This document shows, one piece after another, positions 23,076 to 34,374 of a DNA stretch of 64,000 bases. The first letter of the stretch is position 1. The number at the start of each line of letters is the position of its first letter. The position numbers were made by a program, and so were the translations under genes. The DNA is from Mytilus trossulus (lineage: Eukaryota > Mollusca > Bivalvia > Mytilida > Mytilidae): assembly GCF_036588685.1 (NCBI RefSeq), contig NC_086373.1:55621164-55685163 (forward strand). The letters are read 5' to 3'. The notes under the pieces were generated by a model that did not search any database, was not told the origin of the DNA, and saw only the letters and a program-made list of their open reading frames with translations.

Positions 23076-24290
23076 TTGGAAATTTTAACTGCCACTCCGG
23101 TATGGAGAAATGGGACTGACATACCTTTTACACAACTAAGTAATATAATTATTATCGCATTTAACTATTTGGGCATATTATTATCTAGAACTGGCAATAC
23201 TAAAATAGCACAGAAACACTTAGCAGAAAAAGCAACAAAAGCTATGTTTAATGTGTTGAAAACAGGCCGCATGCATAATCTTTCTATTCAATGTCACTTA
23301 GATCTTTTTGATAAAGTTGTGAAACCCATACTTTTGTATGGATGTGAAATTTGGGGGCATGGTAATGTTGAAATTATAGAAAGAATCCATCTGAAATTCT
23401 GTAAACTTCTTTTGAAACTGAAAAATTCCACACCTAACTATATGGTATACGGTGAACTTGGTAGATATCCTTTGGAGATTGATATTAAAATAAAAATAGT
23501 GTCATATTGGTGTAAGTTATTATCTGCTAAAGAGACTAAGCTATCTTCTATCGCATATAGACTATTAAAAACACTATTTACTGTTAATAATGTATGTACA
23601 TTTTTTGTGAGTAAAGTTAAAAATATTTTGGATGAATGTGGTTTTTCAAATATTTGGATTTCTCAATGTTTTGGTAATGATATATGGTTAAAAAATGCAC
23701 TTAAGTTGCGATTACAAGACCATTATAAACAGTTGTGGTATACACAATTACAAGAGTCTACAAAAGCAGTAAATTATAGAATTTTTAAGTTAGAATTGAA
23801 TTTTGAAAAATATTTTGATATCTTGGATATGCACGAAAGTATTATTTTATGTAGATATAGAACCACAAACCACAGACTCCCAATAGAGACAGGGAGGTGG
23901 AATAATGTTAATAGAAATGATAGAAAATGTCATCTTTGTAATATTGGTAGTATTGGGGACGAATTACATTATCTACTAGAATGTCCATTTTTTAACGACA
24001 GCAGAAAATTATACCTTGATAAATATTATTTGGCTCGTGTTAATACACTAAAATTTGGAAAACTGATGAGCAAAGTAAACAAAAAGTCAGAGTTAAAAAG
24101 ATTATGTAAGCTTATAAAGTGTATAAATAAACATGTGGGTCCTCCTGGCTAAAATGTATATTATTTTGAAACCACTGTATTTTATATATGTTTTGTAAAT
24201 AGATGCACATTCATGTACATATTTTGCACTCTCTCTGTACCTATGTATCTGCAATGGTTATGAGAATAAAGATATTGGGATTGGTCATTA
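23076..24290 (+). pseudogene. 5'-truncated LINE: C-terminal end of reverse transcriptase
   Basis: A 358-residue open frame (23076-24152) matches the region after the palm in jockey/CR1-like LINE ORF2. FNYLGILLSRTGN is followed by KVVKPILLYGCEIWG (residues about 85-99), IHLKFCKLLLKLK and a long helical region. It ends with THRLPIETGRWNN and a CCHC-type knuckle (CHLCNIGSIGDELHYLLEC, about residues 288-306). The polymerase catalytic core and endonuclease are absent, so it cannot transpose. The frame is intact to the end, which points to a fairly young insertion. The 3' untranslated part runs to about 24285, ending near AATAAAGATATTGGGATTGG. The start methionine is only the first one in a truncated frame. 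Confidence 0.88.
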
Positions 24291-24310
24291 ATCATATGAC
24301 TCCTTACATT

Positions 24311-24608
24311 AGGGAGCTACCATTTGATTTTTATGGGGGGGGGCTAGGATGAAAATTTTTGTCCTGCTTTTTTTTAGTTGTAATCTCTGTCCTGCCTTTT
24401 TATTTTTTATTCTATTCGGTCCTGCCTTTTTTTTTTACTAGTTTGTCCTGACTTTTTTACACAAATTGTCATGCTGCCTTTTTTTTTTACCAAGTTGCTC
24501 ATCCTGCCTTTTTTTTACTCAAAACTCCTGTCCTGCCTATTTTTTTCAAATTTCATCCTAGCCCCCCCCCCCCCCCCCCCCCCCCTAAAAATCAAATGGT
24601 AGCTCCCT
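24311..24608. mobile_element. 298-bp foldback element with poly-G / poly-C ends
   Basis: Terminal inverted repeats of about 24 bp (AGGGAGCTACCATTTGATTT at the left, mirrored at the right) are followed by GGCTAGGATGAAA and its mirror. A run of 9 G lies at 24335-24343 and a run of 24 C at 24562-24585. The interior is a set of CCTTTTTTTT-type pyrimidine blocks separated by TGTCCTG or CATCCTG. No coding. The family and target duplication are not clear. Confidence 0.8.
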
Positions 24609-24834
24609 TATCATACCGCTACCTTCATATTGACTCTATTTCAGGGTTCTTTTCTTTGAGTAAAATACACTACAAACACACCAAATCTCTCAATATGTGA
24701 CAGAAGTATTCTTTATAAAACAATTGTGGAAGATCATTTATATCTCAAATAACCTTTGACTTGGTGAATATCATATCTCTGTTGTTGTTAAATCAGTGTT
24801 CCAGCCTCATCAAAAGAAGCTATATATATACAAA

Positions 24835-24990
24835 AAAAAAGAAGATGTAGTATGATTGCCAATGGGACAACTCAAAACAATTCAAACGAAAAACTAACGG
24901 CCTTATTTTATTTTAAAAAATTTAACGAAAATCAAATATGTAACACATAAAAAAACGACAACCACTGAACTACATGATCCTGACTTGGGA
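24835..24990 (-). repeat. Repeat family B, minus-strand copy
   Basis: AAGATGTAGTATGATTGCCA, then GGGACAACTC, AACGAAAAACTAACGGCCTT and CTGACTTGGGACAGG. This is an internally deleted copy that joins the 3' end to the 5' modules. Confidence 0.75.
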
Positions 24991-26500
24991 CAGGAATATA
25001 ACACGTTTTGATTTCATACATTTCAATTTACAGAAAATACTCAATAATTAAGTTAGACAAATTATTCCATACCGCAAACGTGCTTTCCAATGAACAGATG
25101 TTGTTTATAATAAAATTGAAAATATATGATTCTTTTGATGCAACCAGCAACGTATACTATTGTGTAAATATAAATCTTCAAATTCGAGAAATTGTGAGAC
25201 AAAATTTGACAGTAGCGTTCAAATGCTTGATATTAACATTTTAAACACCCTGATAAAATCAGCGTTGATCATTAAGATTCATCTATACATGTATATACAC
25301 CAACAAAAATGGCTGTGTTTACACCACATGACATTTTCTCTGAATGCAGACAAAACGTTGTAATTTTAATAGTTTTGAATCCTGAAAGCACCTAGATATG
25401 TACAAATCTTCAATTTAAAAAAGAAAGAAAAAATTGTGGATTTTGCTTAACATTTTCTTCCCTTGACAAAGTACAGGTGGTGTAATAATCAACAAATTAA
25501 GTAATCTGAACTATTTGAGATGGTCCGCACTATGAAAGAATCTCAGGTGTTTGTTTATTTCGGCACCTTCTGTGACAAGGAAGAGAAAATATCATCAAAA
25601 TCCATAAAGTATTTAAACTTTTTAGAACGTAAGGTGAATGTAACATAAATTTTAATTTATTTATCTAGGTGCTGCCTGGCTTTAAATCTTTTAAACTTAC
25701 ACAGTGTCTATACTCGGAAAATTTCATGATGTAAACACAGCCATTTTTGTTAAAGTGTAAGAGGTTCCAGGTTTAGATAGTCTCATACGACATCTTAATT
25801 TGTGCTGGTTACATTTTGCAATATCAACAAGTTCTGTAAATGAACTCTCTGTACTTCACCTGTTGATACATTTGTAATAGTGAAAAAGATATTCTGTGTC
25901 ATTTGGACGTTTAAAAGAGCTTAACTTGCAAAATAACAACGCCTCCTAAATGACATAAACAGAATAAAGTATTCACCATTCAATTTGGTTGAAATTCGTG
26001 ATTTGCCTTGTTTTAGAGTACATGACGCCCACTTGATCTATTATTTAATGGTTTAAAAAGTCAGAAGGGATAATATATCAGTTTAAATGGAGTTAAATAC
26101 GATCAAATAACAATTTTCTTTCCTTTTCTGGAATTTTATACGGAATCTTTAAGAGGAAAAATACCATTTAATATATATCGTTTAACGGATGTATTGTGAA
26201 ATTAGAAGTTTAAACTAAAACATAATAAAATCCTCATGTGATCTTTAAATCTAAGATTTCGCTGCCAATTTGGGGCTTCAATTGTCGTTGAATAACTCAC
26301 CAACATTGTAAATTTAGTATATACAACACAATAAAATAAAGCCATCCATATACAAATTATTAGTTAAAACGAAAAGACGGAAACCATAAAGCAATGAAAA
26401 AGAGAAAGAAAAAAATACAAGTAAGATAGTAAACTGAAGATACAAATAGCTCGATTATCGATGGTAAATTTATAAATACAGTTTACGTATGTTTTTGTTT
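24991..26500. other. No gene seen
   Basis: AT-rich with two short overlapping frames (25008-25363) that show no recognisable domain. The phrase AAAATGGCTGTGTTTACA (about 25308) recurs inverted at about 25729-25749, giving a loose inverted pair about 430 bp apart. Confidence 0.45.
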
Positions 26501-26504
26501 TGAT

Positions 26505-26645
26505 TTTGGTTTTAAACATAAATCGAGCCGTTGCTTTTCTCTTTTGAGTTTTTTTTCATGCGCGGCCTTCTATAGCTCACTATCTGATATGAGGTTTGCT
26601 AATTGATGAAGGTACATTTATGACGGTGCTCTAAAGTTACTGTTA
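26505..26645 (+). repeat. Diverged repeat family B copy
   Basis: AAACATAAATCGAGCCGTTG, GCGCGGCCTTCTATAGCTCA, TGAGGTTTGCTAATTGATGA and GACGGTGCTCTAAAGTTACT preserve the order of the family modules. Confidence 0.6.
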
Positions 26646-27165
26646 TCTTTAACACTCCCAAACGTACCCAACCCCCAACGTGTCTATTTCAGCGAAACGT
26701 GTCTTTTAAGAAGTTGGTCTCCCGAACGTGTGCAATTTCTCTTCCCTCAAATTTGTCCAATAATTGTTAACTAACTATTCAGTATAATAAAATAAACTCT
26801 GATGCAACACACTTCTTTTCAGATTATTTTTTTTATTATTTTCACATAAATATGTTTTGGCATATTTTTTGGCATATTTGATAGTTTCCAAAATGTCTGC
26901 CCCCACCCCAAATGGCACGTATCACCTTATAGGAAAGCAAGGTGATATTTTTTTTCTTTAATTTGTACTTAATGAAAGAAAACGAAATATTGAAATAGTA
27001 TTCCTTATTAGCAGCCAGTTTTGTTCCATTGTGTACAAATAAGCTCTAAAACATTCAATATGCTGATATCGTATTGGATTGCAAAAGAAATTAACCCAAT
27101 TTCTGTTTGGTACAAAGGATAAAAAGGATATAGGATATCAATCCTTGGCATAAAATGAGTTCATA
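26646..27165. other. No gene seen
   Basis: AT-rich; nothing recognised. Confidence 0.45.
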
Positions 27166-27167
27166 AA

Positions 27168-27235
27168 AAAAGAAGATTTGGTATGACTGCCAATGAAACA
27201 ACTGTCCACAAGAGACCAAATGACATTAAGTACCT
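27168..27235 (-). repeat. Repeat family B, minus-strand end
   Basis: AAGATTTGGTATGACTGCCA followed by ATGAAACAACTGTCCACAAG. Confidence 0.7.
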
Positions 27236-27739
27236 GTCTTTGAAGTATTTTGTTTGCCCTATATCCTAAGAACTTTGGTAGATAAGTAAAATTCTGTCTT
27301 TATTTTCTCTGTATAATATCCGTTGCCAATGTAACCACCAAAACAACATTTTGCCTGAATATGTGAAAAAAGACCCCTTTCGAAAATGTAAAATAAGGAA
27401 ATTAAAAGTCCCATGGAAATTAAGTTAATCAATAAAAACAATTAGGATTTTGACATTGTTAATAAACAAAACACAAAACTATACAAAAACGTTAAAATTT
27501 TGAATTTACTAAATAGTTTTGTTTCTATAGCAACCATATAAAAATGTCTTACAAATCGAAAATGAAAAATTTGAAAAACTCCTAAATTTTAAATATGTTT
27601 TTCTCTCAATACCACCAATACTATGACAGGTTATTGACAAATTTTGAAAGACAACATTCTATATATTCAAAAAGTAAAAAGAAAGTCTCGTGTTTTTTTT
27701 TTCTTTAAAAATATAATTTTAGCCAAAAATTGTCAATTT

Positions 27740-28225
27740 TCACCAAAAACACTGGACACTTTTAATTTGCAAAACACTCATTTGCAAATCCGCCGCCGCC
27801 TCAAACAAAAGCTACAATATCATGTATATAACCAAAATGTGCGGAATTACATGGGATTCAATAATTTCATTGGTTTTCTACTGTTTCTTTCATATTTATT
27901 TTGCATTTTGAATTATAAAAACATGGGATTTTCAATATCCCATGGGACAGGGCAAAATCCCATGGGATTGACCATTATCCCATGGGATTTTGGTTAAATC
28001 CCATGGGATTTTTTTTGGTCCCATGGGATAATTATAGTCCCATGGGATATTTGTTGTCCCATGGGACAAAAAAAATCCCATGGGATTTTTATTATCCCAT
28101 GGGATTTTCAATATCCCATGGGACAAAATAAAATCCTATGGGATTAAAATTATAATTATATATATATAAATATAAAGTTATGTGTATGTTACAATGAATG
28201 CTGTTTGGTAGTAAAATGTTTTAAA
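27740..28225 (+). mobile_element. Element carrying a phased CCCATGGG palindrome array (copy 1)
   Basis: A non-coding segment whose left part contains TTGCAAATCCGCCGCCGCCT, CCAAAATGTGCGGAATTACA and a TTTCTACTGTTTCTTTCATA stretch. The palindrome array (27922-28143) follows, then TGTGTATGTTACAATGAATG and TTTGGTAGTAAAAT. All of these recur in the same order, inverted, at 46795-47250. The 117- and 64-codon frames across the array are a by-product of the repeated GGGAT words, not genes. No transposase and no clear terminal repeats or target duplication, so the mobility mechanism is unknown. Confidence 0.8.
27922..28143. repeat. Array of 12 CCCATGGG palindromes at about 20-bp spacing
   Basis: CATG centres begin at 27922, 27941, 27961, 27981, 28002, 28022, 28041, 28060, 28079, 28098, 28117 and (as CTATG) about 28137. 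Steps are 19-21 bp (mean 19.6), close to two turns of B-DNA. Most units are ATCCCATGGGAT or GTCCCATGGGAC with 8-10-bp AT-rich spacers that differ from one another. The first and last units are degenerate. Confidence 0.9.
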
Positions 28226-29265
28226 TGTATACAAATTTGTTTTTTAATATATTTTTTATATATACATATATATATTTTTTTTTTCATTTTGTCACATACA
28301 TGTTTTTTATTTGTTTATATGACAATAAAGATTAATCTTATTTCGGAATGTATAATAATATTTACAGTCGAAGAATAAAGTCCTTTCACTGAAACAAAAT
28401 GATGAAATGTCTAATGAATGAAAAAAATATTGTTTTGAAATCTTTGTCTTGTTTATTCTATTATGAAAAATAGAACTGAAAAAATATTTTATATATATAT
28501 AATATTTTTATTCTGACTGAATAGTTTACTCTTTTCATGAGGTAAGATTTGCTTTGTTATAGTTTCATTGCAATACTTGTATAATTTGAATTATATATAC
28601 TTTTGTGGTGTACATAATAGTATGCTTATATTTGCAAATTTATAATATAAACACTTTTTGTTAAAGTTTTTGTTTTCTTTATTCACAACTTGCTATGTAC
28701 AATTATTCAGTCCACTATATAAGAGTGAAGTCAATAAATAATTTCATTCACTAGAATATTCCTGCAATTCTTAGACAAAACATTTTTTCAATCTGTTCTT
28801 CAAAGATCTTCCTCTGTACATCTTTATTGAATGGAGAAATTCAAATGAGAAAACAAAGCAAGTTTATTTGGACAACAACATTCTAATATTTTGTTCATTC
28901 CTTCCATCTTTCAATTGATAATTACATTGTCGTATTTATATGATCAAGTTCTTGTGCATCAATGATGGTGATGATATGACTCCTTTTTGTTTATAGTCAT
29001 CATGTTGAAATTTCCTCTTTCAAATAAATGTAGGAAAAAACACGTTCCATTTCAAATTAATCAGTATTGATCTGTGAATGATGACCATGAAAATCAAGAT
29101 GTCTGACCTACAAATACACAAACTCAAAAATTATCAGTGAAGAGATCAATAAAATGGCTATTTTATCATGTTTATGATTATTATGATAAACTTTCATTTG
29201 AATATTCAAGTACGAAAGTTTAGTTAAAGTACAGCTTAATTAAAAATTATAATAAACAAGAATTC
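28226..29265. other. No gene seen
   Basis: AT-rich with TA runs; nothing recognised. Confidence 0.5.
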
Positions 29266-29267
29266 GT

Positions 29268-29730
29268 CCAAAGTACACGAATGCCCCACTCGCACTATAA
29301 TTTTCCATGTTCAATGGACCATGAAATTGGATAAAAAATATAATAAGGCATTAAAATTAGAAAGATAATATCATAAGGAACATGTGTACTAAGTTTCAAG
29401 TTGATTGGACTTCAACTTCATCAAAAACTACCTTGACCAAAAACTTTAACCTGAAACATGCACTTTCATTTTCTATATTCAGTGGACCGTGAAATTGGGG
29501 TCAAAAGTTTAATTTGGTTTAAAAATTAGAAAGATCATATCATAAGGAACATGTGTACTAAGTTTCAAGTTGATTGGACTTCAACTTCATCAAAAACTAC
29601 CTTGACCAAAAACTTTAACCTGAAGTGGGACAGATGGACGAACAGACAGACAAACAAACAGACGGACAAACGGACGCACAGACCAGAAAACATAATGCCC
29701 CTCTACTATCGTAGGTGGGGCATAAAAATA
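29268..29730 (+). repeat. Repeat family A, long copy with internal duplication
   Basis: Begins near GTCCAAAGTACACGAATGCC. It contains the module ATGGACCATGAAATTGG ... AACTTTAACCTGAA at about 29311-29456 and again (TGGACCGTGAAATTGG ...) at about 29482-29625, then the GACAGACAAACAAACAGACG stretch, and it ends at GGTGGGGCATAAAAA. Two tandem 5' modules distinguish it from the copy at 1190. Confidence 0.8.
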
Positions 29731-30164
29731 AAGGCCACTGATGAGTTAAAAAAGATATTATATTTCAAATGCCAAAAAATGGCGTTTTTGCACCAAAGGG
29801 AGATAATTTAGAGCTTTTTCAATGATATATACATTTTAAAAGTCATCTGGGGCCAAACCGAATTGATTGTTTTGAATGATTTGGTGTACCATATGATAAA
29901 GTAATAAATAAAATGAGTAATGATAAAAAAGTATTAAATATTTTTCTGAAATTGTTATACCCTAGAGCCTCTTTAAATGTCATTTGATCTCTATTGGAGA
30001 AATGTCTCATTGGAAATCAGACTGCTAAGTGTTTCTTATTTTTATATCAACCCAGCCATATTATACCTGTCCAATAAGGAGCTTGTACATAGTTCAGTGG
30101 TTGATGTTGGTTCATATCCGTCATTTTTATTTTTCATAATTTTTTGTTTTTATAAATTAGTCTG
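29731..30164. other. No gene seen; family B fragment near its right end
   Basis: AATGTCATTTGATCTCTATTGGAGAAATGTCTCATTGG at about 29976-30015 is a decayed family B end. The rest is AT-rich. (The sequence is described in pieces; its first word is AATGTCATTTGATCTC.). Confidence 0.45.
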
Positions 30165-30378
30165 GTATATTTGACGTTTGAATTGATGCTCTGTTTCAAA
30201 TTTGGTTAGTGTTGTCTTTTATAGATTACTATAACATGTATAGGGTATGGGTTTTCTCATTATTTACACATGTTACAGGTCATCAATGGCCTCTAATAAG
30301 TAATTACAATGGTTACATCCACTAAATTGAACTCTGATGGATAGTTTTCTCATTCATCATACCACATCTTATTTTAAT
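30165..30378 (+). repeat. Diverged repeat family B copy
   Basis: Recognisable modules: GTCTTTTATAGATTACTATA, TAGGGTATGGGTTTTCTCAT, then ATAGTTTTCTCATTCATCAT and ACCACATCTTATTTT. Confidence 0.65.
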
Positions 30379-31070
30379 AAATATTTAATCATTATTCACG
30401 GACAAAAACTTTTGTAACAGTGGACTTACCATTTAGGCTTTGTTGACCTCTGTAAATCTTATTTTGTTGATAATTTCTTCTGTTTATAGTTTCCCCTTTA
30501 TCTTTAATGTTCTTGCCCTACACATAAAAGGGTAAACATCATTTAATGACAAAAAAAACTACTATATCATAAATAGTAGGCAACTGAAAATTTTGCCTTA
30601 TTTGTATATAACATCAACTTACTCATCATTCTTGCTGTTCAATATCATGAATATAATCATTATTCTATGAATCAGAGGTCACAGTAAAATTAACCTTGGC
30701 AGGCAGACATCTTTTTTATATGATACCTTGTATTCATTCCATTCAACAACAAGTAGACCTATGCTTAGAAAAACTGATAAAATGACAAAACCAAGAAAAC
30801 TTATCATTGGCCAAAGAACAATAAAATGTGGTCATGGTTTATATATGAATCTGCCATTAGGACATGCACAAGGGGCCTTATTGCTTACAGTATCCGGAAA
30901 AAAGACCAAAGCACAAAAACTAAACATTTTCAAAGTTCCTTATACCCTGCCATTTTGTTATGGATGTGCCTGTTTCAAGTCAGGATCCTATAATTCAGCA
31001 CTTGATTGTTGTTTGTTTATGTGAAACATATCTGTTTTTTATTTTTTTTGTACATAAATTAGGTTGTTAG
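30379..31070. other. Unassigned; one 98-codon frame without recognisable product
   Basis: A plus-strand frame at 30728-31024 reads MYSFHSTTSRPM... and includes IKCGHGLYMNLPLGH and CYGCACFKSGSYNS. I recognise no domain. Its last part (TTTCAAGTCAGGATCC ... TGTTGTTTGTTTATGTGA) resembles a family B 5' module, which argues against a real gene. The remainder is AT-rich. Confidence 0.4.
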
Positions 31071-31099
31071 TTTTCAACTTTCAACTTGGCTATCATCAT

Positions 31100-31340
31100 G
31101 ATCATGTGTAAATTCATACAAGTGTTCGGAAAACAGGAAGTTGTGGAGTGATGAATCTGAAAATGCATCACACGGTATAGCTGACTTATTTATTAAACCC
31201 TGAAACCAAATTTCAGAAATCCTTCTATTGAAGTTCCTGAGGAAAATGGGACGAAAAATATTCATTTACTGACGCAAGGATGGATGGACAGACAGGGGTA
31301 AAACAGTATACCCCCCTTTTTTAAAGTAGGGGTATAATTT
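31100..31340 (+). repeat. Repeat related to family A
   Basis: Contains AAACCCTGAAACCAAATTTC, a GATGGATGGACAGACAGGGG stretch and an end reading AAAGTAGGGGTATAATTTTA. The layout parallels family A (fixed body, GACAGAC stretch, inverted end) but the body differs. Confidence 0.5.
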
Positions 31341-31569
31341 TAATATGGGGGTATAAAAACCCTTGCAAGATGTCAAAACAAAAAGAAGTAACCTATTAAA
31401 TTCTTACTTGTTAGGGGCTATTTATTTATTGTCAGTTATAACAATACAACATAAGCTCTGAAGAGCTTTTATCCGACATACATACATGACAAGCACAATA
31501 CATTTGTAGATGAAACATAAAGCTCATCAATGAGATAGTAGTCTCAGATAGAGAGAGACAGGGTGAACC

Positions 31570-32410
31570 AAACTCCCCTTTTCAATCTGAATGTAGGACA
31601 GAAAGTCACATTTAAAAAGTCACACACTGTCACAGGACAAAAAGTCACAATTTAGTTTAAAGATTATTTTTCTTTGAACAAGAAAACACTCTTTTTGTAT
31701 TTTTCTTGAAGTTTTATACATGAACAGGATGTAGCAACTTTGTAATTAAAATTTATTAAAAACAAATAAATCAGTGCTTTAGGTTTGCGCACATTACCAT
31801 TACATTTGCACACAAAAATCATTACGTACAATGTGTGCAGCTTTTGATTACATTTGCACGCATTTTTTGATATGTAAATATAAAAAAAAGATATGGTATG
31901 ATTGCGTTTTACAGCTGACTATGCGGTATGGGCTTTACCTCGGCTTTGCTCATTGTTGAAGGCTGTATGGTGACCTATGGTTGTTAATGTCTGTGTCATT
32001 TTGGTCTCTTGTGGACAGTTGTCTCAGTGGCAATCATACCACATCTTTTTTATATTGGCTCATTGTTGCAGGCCGTAAAGAGTCTTTAGACCTATAGTTG
32101 TTAATGTCTGTGTATTTTGGTCTCTTGTGGACAGTTTTCTCATTGGCAATCATACCACATCTTATTTTTTATAATATGAACATGATGAACAATCATGACA
32201 ATTTCCTTAAATTAAAAATGAATATATATAATAAAAAGAAGATATTTCAAAATCTTTTTTAATTTACATTCAAACAATTGTCAACAAATTGTTTGTGACT
32301 TTTTGTCCTATCAACTTTGTTACTTTATGTCTGAGTCTGACATGTGTCCGACTTTTTGTCCTCGGACTTTTTCTCGGAATGTCCTGTGACTTTCTGTTCG
32401 TTTACCTTCC
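31570..32410. mobile_element. Possible inverted-repeat element with GGACAAAAAGTCACA motifs
   Basis: The left side has TAGGACAGAAAGTCACA and CAGGACAAAAAGTCACAA (about 31593-31650). The right side, in reverse complement, has the same words in the same order (about 32288-32402), giving imperfect arms of roughly 100 bp around a centre that holds two family B copies. A cluster of TTTGCACAC / TTTGCGCAC words is at about 31783-31862. No frame; ends and target duplication not resolved. Confidence 0.55.
31895..32165 (+). repeat. Two tandem repeat family B ends
   Basis: The first copy (31895-32052) runs CTATGCGGTATGGGCTTTAC ... GGCAATCATACCACATCTTT. The second (32058-32165) starts at TTGGCTCATTGTTGCAGGCC and repeats the same end. 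The adjacent 3' ends in the same orientation suggest duplication or sequential insertion. Confidence 0.8.
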
Positions 32411-32589
32411 ATCTTAATCAGTGAACTGAATAATTGTTTTTTGCAGAAGTCCGGGTAATGTTAAAAGATCTTAAAAAATCACATGTGCAAATTAAGAGTC
32501 AACACTTACACAGGGACTACACAATACTTTTTCAGAATGTCAGCAAAAAAGGATCACTGGTGACAGGGGAGTGTAACCGATGAATTGAT

Positions 32590-32785
32590 TTAGAATCATG
32601 CAGATAAGATTTTCCCGGTACGTCAAACACCGCTCAGGAGGACCTCCTGAGTGATTACATGCAGAGCATACAAAGTGCACTCATGACATACCCTATATAG
32701 TCGCCGTATCTGCACACATGATGTATGTACATATTCGTTATAGATCGTTATACACTTCTCATTTTAGAGTTAAATTTGCAAGTAA
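32590..32785 (+). repeat. Repeat family G, 5' part
   Basis: GGTACGTCAAACACCGCTCA, then AGGAGGACCTCCTGAG (a perfect hairpin word), TACAAAGTGCACTCATGACA, ATAGTCGCCGTATCTG and CTTCTCATTTTAGAGTTAAA. This is the start of the family whose long copies are at 36190 and 39480. Confidence 0.75.
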
Positions 32786-34155
32786 CGGCCGGGGAACCTC
32801 TTCAGATTTTAAAATAATAATGCTACTAAAAATTTATTATTTCCCCCAATTTTCGCAATTTCTTCGCTATAATTATTAAATCTTTATGCGACTGTGCTTT
32901 TAGTGAATATAAATGATGACGAGGGCCTCACGAATAAATATATATATGAAATATACTGGAACATCGATTAGCATAGATCGGACAGAAGAGTAAACTTCCA
33001 CATAAATCTCGAAGTTATTTATGACGGATAATATAGACTGTGCTCCTGAATAAAGTTGTCAAATACATTAATTTGTGTTTTTTACTTCTACAAGAAATTT
33101 GATTCAAATGCTAATTACGCACCATTTGCTGATCAGAGCATCATTCTAAGCCAGGAACAGTCTATACTAACTGATAACAGTAAGAATAGAAAGTCTCTGT
33201 AAAAAGGCAGTCAAATCCTAACAAAACTGTAACTTAATGATACATGTACATCAAGTTCCAGCACCTCACCAAGCACCCTTGCCTTGCATACTGAGATGGC
33301 AAACTGGTGTGTGTCAGTATTTTGATATATAATTTTACAACGATCCTTAAAAAATAACCAAACAAACGTTGAATCAAAATATGAACCTATGCAGTTTTAT
33401 CTAAATCTTTGTTAAAATACAATTTTAAATTGTTCAATTCTTTCTATTTCATAATTTTGTCAAAGTCTACTTTTTAAAGTTTTAAATTTTAAAGAAAAAA
33501 TTAATATTCCATTTTGATTTGAAGAAAATCTTTTTGAGCTGTTATGACGGTGTTGCAAAGCTGATTACAGGTAACTAACATACAGTATTTTTCCATTACG
33601 ACAGTGCGTGTATTCTCGGGTGTGTATAACGTATAGTTTTCTAGAGAACATCCTGTCTACGTGTAATACAGATTGATGACATTATACAACATTTCTTTTG
33701 TTAAATGTGATAAGGTATCTGTGTCCATTCGCTATTTCAACACTTATTTTTCGACGAGAAATTTTTTTTTTTTTTTTTATATGAAATTTAGAAGAAAAGT
33801 AGCAAATATATATGAACTTCATTAATTACGCATTGATTAAACATAATTTCAATATTGCATGAACAAATACGTGAGAAAACGTATACATGTATGAATTAAG
33901 ATGTGTTTAAAAAGACCCATTGGCTTTATTTCACACTAGGACCTAAGATAACTAGAACTAAGCAATGTTTGATGGTTGAGTGGGGACTCATTGACTGCCT
34001 TAGATGGGTCACGTCCAGTCATGCTTCCGTGATTCCCTATATAATCTACCATTTGTTTCCCAAGATTAAGGGGGGGGGGGGGCGGCGGCTGGAAAAAAAC
34101 GAAATCCGCCTCTGCTAATTGGCAAGTCATTTGGTCTGATACACACATATATATA
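32786..34155. other. No gene seen
   Basis: AT-rich. A T run is at about 33759-33779, and a run of 13 G followed by CGGCGGC at 34070-34089. Opposing short frames in the G-rich part are not credible. Confidence 0.5.
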
Positions 34156-34164
34156 AATATACCT

Positions 34165-34319
34165 CTGTGGCGGATCCAGCAATGTGAAAAAGGGGGGTCC
34201 CAACCCAGGACAAAAGGGGGAGGGGTGGTTCCAACCATATGGCCCCATTCAAATGCATTGATCGTTCAAAAAAGGAGTGGTTCCAACCCCCCGAAACCCT
34301 CCCCCTGGATCCGCCACTG
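34165..34319. mobile_element. 155-bp MITE with GTGGCGGATCCAG ends and TSD ATACCT
   Basis: The left end CTGTGGCGGATCCAG is mirrored by CTGGATCCGCCACTG at the right. ATACCT lies immediately outside both ends (34159-34164 and 34320-34325). The interior is G-rich on the left and C-rich on the right (GGGGGGTCCCAACCC ... GGTTCCAACCCCCCG). Too small to code. The ends resemble those of hAT-type MITEs, but a 6-bp duplication is not the usual 8 bp, so the superfamily is left open. Confidence 0.82.
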
Positions 34320-34374
34320 ATACCTAGTATGCATATGATTAAGAACAGCTTTGAATATATGCATATAAAATAAT

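Noticed and set aside
23076..24152. Intact host gene of 358 residues
   Set aside because: The sequence is the post-palm end of a LINE ORF2 with a CCHC knuckle; the start is only the first ATG after a truncation.
27644..28126. Frames of 117 and 64 codons with repeated PMG / SHG / PWD words over the palindrome array
   Set aside because: They arise from repeated CCCATGGG in AT-rich spacers; unit steps are not multiples of three and the inverted copy at 46.8-47.2 kb codes differently on each strand.
27922..28143. CRISPR-like array
   Set aside because: Repeat units are 8-12-bp palindromes with 8-10-bp spacers, the genome is eukaryotic and no cas genes are present.
30728..31024. 98-codon frame with several cysteines
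   Set aside because: No recognisable domain, no splice context, and its last part overlaps a family B-like repeat module.
33936..34248. Proline-rich minus-strand frames
   Set aside because: They derive from G and C runs and from the 155-bp MITE.
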